From contig JAJXSZ010000080.1 in the NCBI GenBank assembly GCA_021784255.1, positions 1 through 10,508 on the forward strand: a DNA stretch of 10,508 nt. The letters run 5' to 3'. Positions 5,409-10,508 of this stretch are shown piece by piece. The stretch's first letter is position 1, and each line of letters begins with the position of its first letter. Position numbers and translations under genes: made by a program. Source of the stretch: Pseudomonadota bacterium (GTDB lineage Bacteria > Pseudomonadota > Alphaproteobacteria > Acetobacterales > Acetobacteraceae). The notes below the pieces were generated by a model that saw only the letters and a program-made list of their open reading frames with translations, was not told the origin of the DNA and searched no databases.

Positions 5409-8400
5409 CCCATGCGCTGGTCGGGATCGCGCAGGACGACGTAGATCGCGGGGATGACGAGTACGGTGAGCAGCGTCGAGGAGGCGAGGCCGAACAGCAG
5501 CGAGATCGCCAGGCCCTGAAAGATCGGGTCGGTCAGGATCGTCGCCGCGCCGATCATCGCCGAGAGGGCGGTCAGCAGGATCGGGCGGAAGCGGATGGCG
5601 CCGGCGTCGAGCAGGACCTCGCGCAGCGTCTTGCCCGCACCGCCGCCGTGGCGGACGAAATCCACCAGCAGGATCGAGTTGCGCACGATGATGCCGGCGA
5701 GCGCGATGAAGCCGATCATCGAGGTAGCGGTGAAGGGCGCGCCGAACAGCCAGTGGCCGGGCACGATGCCGATCAGCGTCAGCGGAATCGGCGTCAGGAT
5801 CACCAGCGGCAGCCGGAAGCTGCCGAACTGGGCGACGACGAGGATGTAGATGCCGAGCAGGGCGATGCCGAACGCGGCCCCCATGTCGCGGAAGGTGACG
5901 TAGGTGATCTCCCATTCGCCGTCCCAGAGCAGGGTCGGGTGAGTCTCGTCCCTCGGCTGGCCGCGAAAGCTCACCACCGGGCGAGGCAGCTTGCCCCAGT
6001 CGTGATGGGCGATGGCCTTGTCGACGGCGAGCATGCCGTAGATCGGCGCCTCGAACTCACCGGCGAGCTCGCCCATCACCATGTCGGCGTAGTGGCCGTC
6101 GCGGCGGAACAGCACGCGCGAGCCGAGCTCGGTGTGGGCATGGACGACCTGGCCGAGTTCGACCACCGCGCTGCTGCCGGGCAGCGTGTTGGCGGGTACC
6201 GGGGTCGAGGCGAGGCGCTGGTTCCAGGTGAGGTCGCGCTTGGGCAGGCCGACGCGGATCTCGATCGGGTCGCGCCCGGCGCCGCGGTGCGAGTAGCCGA
6301 CCGGCACGCCGCCGAACAGGGCCTGGATCGTGCTGTAGACGTCGGCCTGCTCGACACCGAAATATTCCAGCCGGTCCTGGTCGATCGAGATGCGCAGGCG
6401 CGGGCGCGGATGGCCCCAGGAATCCGTCACGTCGACGATGTAGGGGACGGACTTGAACAGCTTCTTGACCTCGCGCGCCACGGCCAGCCGGCTCGCTTCG
6501 GTCGGGCCGTAGATCTCGGCGAGCAGGGTCGCGAGCACCGGCGGCCCGGGCGGCACCTCGACGACCTGGATCGTCGCGCCCTTCGGCAGCGCGAGCCCGG
6601 CGAGGCGATGACGCAGGTCGATGGCGATGGCGTGGCTCTCGCGGCTGCGCTGTGCCTTGTCGGCGAGATCGACCTGCAGGTCGCCGTCCTCCGGAGTCTG
6701 GCGCATGTAGTAGTGACGCACCAGGCCGTTGAAGTCGTAGGGGGCGGCGGTGCCGGCATAGGCCTGTATCGAGCGCACCTCCGGGATCTGGCGGGCGATG
6801 CGCGCGGCGGCAAACAGGGTGCGCTCGGTATCCTCGAGCGTGCTGCCCTCGGGCAGGTTCACTTCCACGGCGAGGGTGGATTTGTTGTCGAACGGCAACA
6901 GCTTCACCGTCACCGCCTCGGTGTAGAACATGAAGCAGGCGGCGAGCATGGCGACCGCCACCAGGATCAGGAAGGTCCAGGCGCGGGCACGGGTGCGCAG
7001 CACCGGCCCGGCAACGGCGCGGTAGATCTGCCCGAGCCGGCCCTCGCCGTGATGGCTGAGGTCGGCCTCGATGCCGGGCGTCGTGATTTCGAGGAATTCG
7101 GCCTCGGCGGCGCGGGCGGCGGCCGACGGCGCGGCGCGCTCGGGGTGCAGCTTGCACAGCAGCCAGGGGGCGACGACCATGGCGACGAAGAAGGAGAACA
7201 GCATCGCCGCCGAGGCGTTGGCCGGGATCGGCGCCATGTAGGGGCCCATCAGGCCGGAGACGAAGAGCATCGGCAGCAGGGCCGCGATCACCGTCAGGGT
7301 GGCGACCACGGTCGGGTTGCCGACCTCCGCCACCGCCTCGATGGCGGCGGCCATGCGCGGGCGGCCATCGGCCATGCGCCAGTGGCGGGCGATGTTCTCG
7401 ACGACGACGATGGCATCGTCCACCAGGATGCCGATGGAGAAGATCAGCGCGAACAGGCTGACGCGGTTGATGGTGTAGCCCATCAGCTTGGAGGCGAAGA
7501 TGGTGAGCAGGATGGTGGTGGGGATCACCACCAGCGTGACCACCGCCTCGCGCCAGCCGACCGCGAACGCGATCAGCACGACGATGCTGACCGTTGCCAG
7601 CCCGAGATGAAACAGCAGCTCGTTCGCCTTGTCGTTGGCGGAGCGGCCGTAGTCGCGCGTCACCTGGACCCGCACGTCGTGCGGGATCAGCCCGCCCGGG
7701 CGCTGCAGCAGCGCGACGCGGCGCAGGATGCTGTCGGCGACGACCACCGCGTTGGTGCTGGCGCGCTTGGCCAGCGCGATGGTGACGGCGGGCACCCGGT
7801 TCCAGGGCGCCGGTGCGGCCCCCGGGGCGGTGCTGGCGGCATGCGCGCCGGCGGCCTTTGCCGGCGGGGTGATGTTCCAGACACTGCTTTCGGTGGTGCC
7901 GGCGGCGATGACCACCTTGGCGACGTCGCGCACATAGACCGGGCGGCCGTCGCGCGTGGTCAGGAGCAGCAGGCCGATATCGGGCACGCCGAACAGCGTC
8001 TGGCCGGCGGCGAGGACACGCTGGCGGCCGGCGTCGCGCACCGAGCCGGCAACGAATTCGTTGTTCGCGCCCTGCACCTTGGCGATCAACTGCTGCAGGG
8101 TGACGCCGTAGAGCATCAGTTTTTCGGGATCGGGCTCGACGCGGATCTCCTCGGGGCCGGTGCCGACGAGGTAGGTGGTGCCGACATTGTCGACCTTGAT
8201 CAGCTCGGAGCGGACCTTGCCGGCGAGGTCGTAGAGGCTCTGCGCGTTCCAGTGCGCGGCGGCGGCGGGCTGGGGCGAGAGGGTGAGGGTGACGATGGCG
8301 ACGTCGTTGATGCCGTGGCCGACGATCAGCGGCCGCGGGATGCCGAGCGGGATCTTGTCGAGATTGGCGTTGATCTTGTCGTCGACACGCAGCACCGCAT

Positions 8401-8722
8401 CGTCCTCGTTGGTGCCGACGACGAAGCGCGCGGTGACCTCGACCTGGTCGTCCTGGGTCTGGCTGTAGACATGCTCGACGCCGGGGATCGCCTTGACGAT
8501 CGCCTCGAGCGGCTTGGTGACCAGCTCCGCCGCGTCCGGCGCGCGCAGGCCGTTGGCGGCGACCATGATGTCGACCATGGGCACGCTGATCTGCGGATCC
8601 TCCTCGCGCGGGATGGTCAGCAGCGCGACCATGCCGGCGGCCAGCGCCGCGAGCAGGAACAGCGGCGTGAGCGGCGAGCGGATCGAGGCGCGCGTCAGCC
8701 GCCCCGAGATTCCCAGTTTCAT
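5405..8722 (-). CDS. RND-family efflux permease (AcrB/HAE-like)
   Basis: A 1105-residue inner-membrane, proton-driven RND pump subunit. Architecture is complete: TM1 at about 19-37, a first periplasmic half, TM2-TM6 (about 371-523), TM7 at about 582-600, a second periplasmic half, and TM8-TM12 from about 947 to 1097. The TM4 proton-relay signature GILVDDAIVVVENI has both aspartates (Asp435, Asp436), matching hydrophobic/amphiphilic exporters rather than CzcA-type metal pumps. TM10 reads ALAGIIVRNSILLVDF. The early segment IPREEDPQISVPMVDI (about 37-52) is typical of a large, mostly uncharacterised AcrB-like group. It is somewhat longer than the usual 1030-1050 residues, partly through an Ala/Pro-rich stretch at about 286-307. 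It lies 29 nt downstream of its adaptor gene; no outer-membrane TolC-type gene is in the window. Substrate unknown. Confidence 0.92.
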   Translation of the reverse strand: MKLGISGRLTRASIRSPLTPLFLLAALAAGMVALLTIPREEDPQISVPMVDIMVAANGLRAPDAAELVTKPLEAIVKAIPGVEHVYSQTQDDQVEVTARFVVGTNEDDAVLRVDDKINANLDKIPLGIPRPLIVGHGINDVAIVTLTLSPQPAAAAHWNAQSLYDLAGKVRSELIKVDNVGTTYLVGTGPEEIRVEPDPEKLMLYGVTLQQLIAKVQGANNEFVAGSVRDAGRQRVLAAGQTLFGVPDIGLLLLTTRDGRPVYVRDVAKVVIAAGTTESSVWNITPPAKAAGAHAASTAPGAAPAPWNRVPAVTIALAKRASTNAVVVADSILRRVALLQRPGGLIPHDVRVQVTRDYGRSANDKANELLFHLGLATVSIVVLIAFAVGWREAVVTLVVIPTTILLTIFASKLMGYTINRVSLFALIFSIGILVDDAIVVVENIARHWRMADGRPRMAAAIEAVAEVGNPTVVATLTVIAALLPMLFVSGLMGPYMAPIPANASAAMLFSFFVAMVVAPWLLCKLHPERAAPSAAARAAEAEFLEITTPGIEADLSHHGEGRLGQIYRAVAGPVLRTRARAWTFLILVAVAMLAACFMFYTEAVTVKLLPFDNKSTLAVEVNLPEGSTLEDTERTLFAAARIARQIPEVRSIQAYAGTAAPYDFNGLVRHYYMRQTPEDGDLQVDLADKAQRSRESHAIAIDLRHRLAGLALPKGATIQVVEVPPGPPVLATLLAEIYGPTEASRLAVAREVKKLFKSVPYIVDVTDSWGHPRPRLRISIDQDRLEYFGVEQADVYSTIQALFGGVPVGYSHRGAGRDPIEIRVGLPKRDLTWNQRLASTPVPANTLPGSSAVVELGQVVHAHTELGSRVLFRRDGHYADMVMGELAGEFEAPIYGMLAVDKAIAHHDWGKLPRPVVSFRGQPRDETHPTLLWDGEWEITYVTFRDMGAAFGIALLGIYILVVAQFGSFRLPLVILTPIPLTLIGIVPGHWLFGAPFTATSMIGFIALAGIIVRNSILLVDFVRHGGGAGKTLREVLLDAGAIRFRPILLTALSAMIGAATILTDPIFQGLAISLLFGLASSTLLTVLVIPAIYVVLRDPDQRMG

Positions 8723-8751
8723 GCGCGTTCGCGTTTCATGCGGGGCCGTTT

Positions 8752-9747
8752 TCAGGGATGCAGGAGGACGTCGCCGTCATGCACGCCGGAGAGGATCTCG
8801 AGCCCGTCCGGCAGCGCGGCGCTGGGGTGCGGCAGGCCGCGCTGGACGGGGGTGGTGACGACCTGGCCCGCGGCATCACGCCGGCGGACATAGTCGAGGC
8901 CGTAACGGGTTTCGACGAAGCCCGCGGGAATGACGAAGCCCGGGCGGGTGCCGGCGCTGATCCAGACCAGCACGCGGTCGCCGACAAAATAATTGCCGAG
9001 ATCGGCCACTTTCGCATCGGCAACGACACGCCCGGCGACGATCTGCGGATAGACCAGGGTGATGGTGCCGGTGGTGCCGACCCTGGCGCCGAGCTGGCGG
9101 GCGGCGATGCGCACGGTGTCGCCGGCGTGCAGGAACAGCGCGTGCTCCTCGGGGATCTGCAGGCGCAGCAGAAATGGTTCCTCGCCGATGGTGGCCACGG
9201 TGTCGCCGTTCAGCACCACCGAGCCGGCGGTCAGCGGCACGGTGATGACGCGCCCGTCGACCGGGGCGAGGACCTGGCCCTCGTTCAGGTTCTGCTGGGC
9301 CGAGGCGCGCTGCTCGATCGCCGAACGCAGCGCCGCCTCGGCGACGTTGACGGCGGTACGCGCCTGGTCGGCGGCGGCGCGCGGCCCGGCACCCTGGCGA
9401 AAGAGCGTCTCGGCGCGGCCGAGGTCGATCCTGGCCTGGGCGAGGGTCGATTGCAGGCCGGCGATCTGCGCGTCGAGCGCGCGGACCTGCAGGATCAGCT
9501 TCTCGTCGGCGACCACGGCGATGACCTGGCCGGCCTTCACCGTGTCGCCCTGGCGGACGGTGAGGCTCGCGATGGTGCCGCCGATCCGGGTGCGCGCGGG
9601 TACCAGGTTCGGGCTCTCCACGGTGGCGAACACCGCCTTCTCGTCGGTGATCCGGGTCTCGTGGACGGTGAAACTGGTCTGCGCCAGCGCCACGCCTCGG
9701 GCGGCGAACAGCACCATCGCGGCGGCAAGGACGTTGCGCAGGCGCAT
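8752..9747 (-). CDS. RND efflux periplasmic adaptor (membrane fusion protein, HlyD/AcrA family)
   Basis: A 331-residue exported adaptor that would bridge the RND permease and an outer-membrane channel. A signal peptide is visible (MRLRNVLAAAMVLFAARGVALAQ, with probable cleavage after Ala22) and there is no lipobox cysteine. The biotinyl/lipoyl half-motifs are GGTIASLTVRQGDTVKAG (56-73) and VLAPVDGRVITVPLTAGSVV (159-178), separated by an alpha-helical hairpin (about 82-156) rich in Ala, Gln and Arg. A beta-barrel segment follows (FLLRLQIPEEHALFLHAGD, 192-210). I prefer the ATG at 9747 because GGGGG lies 5 nt upstream; an ATG at 9759, one base after the rhodanese stop, would add four residues. 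It is the second gene of a three-gene operon with close spacing on both sides. Confidence 0.9.
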   Translation of the reverse strand: MRLRNVLAAAMVLFAARGVALAQTSFTVHETRITDEKAVFATVESPNLVPARTRIGGTIASLTVRQGDTVKAGQVIAVVADEKLILQVRALDAQIAGLQSTLAQARIDLGRAETLFRQGAGPRAAADQARTAVNVAEAALRSAIEQRASAQQNLNEGQVLAPVDGRVITVPLTAGSVVLNGDTVATIGEEPFLLRLQIPEEHALFLHAGDTVRIAARQLGARVGTTGTITLVYPQIVAGRVVADAKVADLGNYFVGDRVLVWISAGTRPGFVIPAGFVETRYGLDYVRRRDAAGQVVTTPVQRGLPHPSAALPDGLEILSGVHDGDVLLHP

Positions 9748-9760
9748 CGGAACCCCCATC

Positions 9761-10114
9761 TCAGCGCCGCTGGACGACGCTGCCGGTCGCCGGGTCGAAC
9801 CGCAGCACCGGCAGATGCAGGTGTTTCCAGGCCTGGATGCCGCCGGCCATATGCGTCTGGACGGCGACCCCGGCGTCGAGGCAGCGCTGCACCGCCAACG
9901 CCGAGCGCTTGCCGGAGCCGCAATGCAACACCAGCCTGCGGCCACCGGCGGGCAGGCAGGCAGGATCGAAATCCGACAGTGGGAACAGCAGTGCTCCGTG
10001 GATATGCTCGGCGGCATACTCGGCCGGCTCGCGCACGTCGATGAGCACGATTTCGCGCCTGTTCAGGGCCTCGGCCACGGCGGCCGGCGCCATTTCCTGG
10101 ATCGGTGCCGTCAT
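9761..10114 (-). CDS. Single-domain rhodanese-like sulfurtransferase
   Basis: A 117-residue cytoplasmic rhodanese-domain protein with no signal peptide. The CH2-type N-terminal motif is LIDVREPAEYAAEHIHGAL (24-42) and the active-site loop is HCGSGKRS with the persulfide-forming cysteine at Cys65; the C-terminal motif is MAGGIQAWK (89-97). Such proteins carry sulfane sulfur from thiosulfate, glutathione persulfide or cysteine desulfurases to acceptors. It is the first gene of the operon with the RND adaptor and permease: its TGA is followed within 1-13 nt by the adaptor start. A strong AGGAGG (10121-10126) sits 6 nt upstream of the ATG. The operon position suggests a link between sulfur or redox chemistry and the RND pump, which is inference; the protein could also be a general sulfurtransferase. 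Confidence 0.92.
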   Translation of the reverse strand: MTAPIQEMAPAAVAEALNRREIVLIDVREPAEYAAEHIHGALLFPLSDFDPACLPAGGRRLVLHCGSGKRSALAVQRCLDAGVAVQTHMAGGIQAWKHLHLPVLRFDPATGSVVQRR

Positions 10115-10174
10115 CTCGTTCCTCCTCGCGCGGATCGGGCAGGCCGCCGCGCGCGTCCGCGGCGCGCATGCGGC

Positions 10175-10180
10175 ATCATG
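10175..10180 (-). promoter_or_regulatory. Candidate -10 element of the rhodanese/RND operon
   Basis: CATGAT on the minus strand (4 of 6 matches to TATAAT) lies about 30 bp downstream of the centre of the FNR-type box. A start site about 7 nt further (near 10168) would put the box at about -40.5 to -41.5, the standard class II activator position, and give a leader of about 53 nt before the rhodanese ATG. Confidence 0.45.
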
Positions 10181-10201
10181 GCGGGATCACCGGGCGCCGC
10201 C

Positions 10202-10215
10202 TTGACGCGGATCAA
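10202..10215 (-). promoter_or_regulatory. FNR/FixK/Dnr-type activator box upstream of the rhodanese operon
   Basis: On the minus strand the sequence reads TTGATCCGCGTCAA, i.e. TTGAT-N4-GTCAA, matching the consensus for the FNR/CRP superfamily activators of low-oxygen and nitric-oxide responses (TTGAT-N4-(A/G)TCAA). It is centred 94-95 bp upstream of the rhodanese ATG with a -10-like hexamer at the right distance. The box is palindromic; the only other candidate target would be a plus-strand gene to the right, and none is visible. Confidence 0.65.
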
Positions 10216-10230
10216 GGCCGGCCGGCCGGC
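10216..10230. repeat. Short GGCC tetranucleotide run
   Basis: GGCCGGCCGGCCGGC, 3.75 copies of a 4-bp palindromic unit, directly beside the FNR-type box on the side away from the rhodanese gene. Confidence 0.8.
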
Positions 10231-10249
10231 GGCGATGGCGCGTCGGCCC

Positions 10250-10332
10250 GCACTCATGATCGTAACGCACTCATGATCGTGACGCACTTATGATCGTGAC
10301 GCACTCATGATCGTGACACTCACGATCGTGAC
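10250..10332. repeat. 17-bp tandem repeat, 4 units plus a partial, with internal palindrome
   Basis: Units GCACTCATGATCGTGAC or near-identical lie at 10250-10266, 10267-10283, 10284-10300 and 10301-10317, with a 15-bp variant at 10318-10332. Differences are single bases (GTAAC in the first, CTTATG in the third). Each unit contains an imperfect palindrome TCATGATCGTGA; the last unit has the perfect form TCACGATCGTGA. It lies 35 bp upstream of the FNR-type box with respect to the rhodanese operon. It could be a multi-site operator or a neutral minisatellite. Confidence 0.92.
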
Positions 10333-10508
10333 AAGGGCGAAGCCGGAGCGCCGCGCCGCTCCGCCCTGTGGGCGGAGGCCGGGTGGGCGGAGGCCGGGTG
10401 GGCGGAGGCCGGGTGGGCGGGCGCGGGGCGGCGCGGCTTCGTCGCCGGGCGCCCCGGCTCGCCGATCGCCGCGCAGAGGGTGCTGGGCCGGCAGAAGACG
10501 TCGAACAG
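10320..10508 (-). CDS. Possible 3' end of a gene entering from the right edge (low-complexity C-terminal tail)
   Basis: On the minus strand a frame is open from the window edge to a TGA at 10320-10322, about 62 residues. It begins LFDVFCRPSTLCAAIGEPGR with every codon ending in G or C, then becomes Pro/Ala/Arg-rich and includes three in-frame AHPAS units from the 15-bp repeat. The stop codon lies within the last unit of the 17-bp array. The first 20 residues look like folded protein; the rest looks like a disordered tail. I do not recognise the family. The frame may be fortuitous, since high GC opens frames by chance. Confidence 0.4.
   Translation of the reverse strand: MFDVFCRPSTLCAAIGEPGRPATKPRRPAPAHPASAHPASAHPASAHRAERRGAPASPLSRS
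10335..10366. other. GC-rich inverted repeat (possible RNA hairpin)
   Basis: GGAGCG (10345-10350) and CGCTCC (10357-10362) form a 6-bp stem around a six-base loop, with flanking GGGC and GCCC able to extend it past an internal bulge. It lies in the 3' part of the right-edge frame, and read on the minus strand it precedes the stop region. No T tract follows, so a terminator role is uncertain. Confidence 0.35.
10369..10420. repeat. 15-bp tandem repeat, 3.5 exact units
   Basis: TGGGCGGAGGCCGGG is present at 10369-10383, 10384-10398 and 10399-10413, followed by the first 7 bp of a fourth copy. The unit length is a multiple of three and, on the minus strand, encodes repeated AHPAS in the tail of the right-edge frame. 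Confidence 0.93.

Noticed and set aside
5405..8722. RND permease considered as a CzcA-type heavy-metal exporter because it neighbours a metal ATPase.
   Set aside because: TM4 has the DD pair typical of AcrB-like exporters (GILVDDAIVVVENI), and the operon partner is a rhodanese rather than metal-binding proteins.
5648..8893. A 1081-codon open frame on the plus strand opposite the RND permease.
   Set aside because: Its composition is that of an antisense frame (Asp/Gly/His/Arg-rich, no domains), while the opposite strand encodes a complete RND permease with all motifs.
8758..10044. A 428-codon plus-strand frame over the adaptor and rhodanese.
   Set aside because: It is a shadow of two well-supported minus-strand genes; no start context or domain is visible.
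10250..10420. Repeat arrays considered as a CRISPR array.
   Set aside because: Units are 15-17 bp, directly head to tail without spacers, and no cas gene is present.
10381..10508. Plus-strand frame at the right edge ending in AAQRVLGRQKTSN.
   Set aside because: It has no credible start codon with a ribosome site after the stop codons of the 17-bp array, and its upstream part is only repeat translation; the minus-strand frame is somewhat better supported.

Overview
The window is very GC-rich with near-total G/C at third codon positions, TTG start codons and an FNR-type box. Together with the gene content this suggests an alphaproteobacterium, perhaps of the Rhodospirillales/Acetobacteraceae kind; that placement is an inference and no marker gene fixes it.

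Layout from left to right. (1) Positions 1-526 are a gene-poor end. They hold the possible first 18 codons of a minus-strand gene leaving the window, a frameshifted and truncated remnant of a LysR-type regulator (about 163-411), and a two-copy 24-bp tandem repeat. (2) 527-2793, minus strand, is a two-gene translationally coupled operon: an FAD-dependent D-amino-acid/D-hydroxyproline dehydrogenase followed by a Cys/Cys proline-racemase-family 4-hydroxyproline 2-epimerase. These are the first two steps of hydroxyproline catabolism; the later steps are not in the window. (3) 3026-5395, plus strand, is a P1B-5 type (TPC motif) metal-transporting ATPase with a C-terminal hemerythrin-like domain, the architecture known from Nia-type Ni/Fe exporters. 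(4) 5405-10114, minus strand and convergent with the ATPase, is an operon rhodanese - RND membrane-fusion adaptor - RND permease. It is preceded by a consensus FNR/FixK/Dnr-type box placed for class II activation. (5) 10115-10508 holds that promoter, a 17-bp tandem array and the apparent 3' end of another minus-strand gene containing its own 15-bp array.

The most unusual feature is a set of five short tandem-repeat arrays with different unit sequences (24, 15/16, 15, 17 and 15 bp) within 10.5 kb. They sit at gene borders or in a protein loop: downstream of the epimerase, in the leader of the dehydrogenase (where one unit supplies the Shine-Dalgarno), in the loop between the last two helices of the hemerythrin-like domain, upstream of the rhodanese operon, and in the tail of the right-edge gene.

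Functional reading: a carbon/nitrogen catabolic pair lies next to two envelope transport modules. The metal ATPase carries a putative di-iron, O2-reactive sensor domain, and the RND/rhodanese module looks controlled by a low-oxygen or redox activator. A shared redox or metal-stress theme is plausible but inferred.
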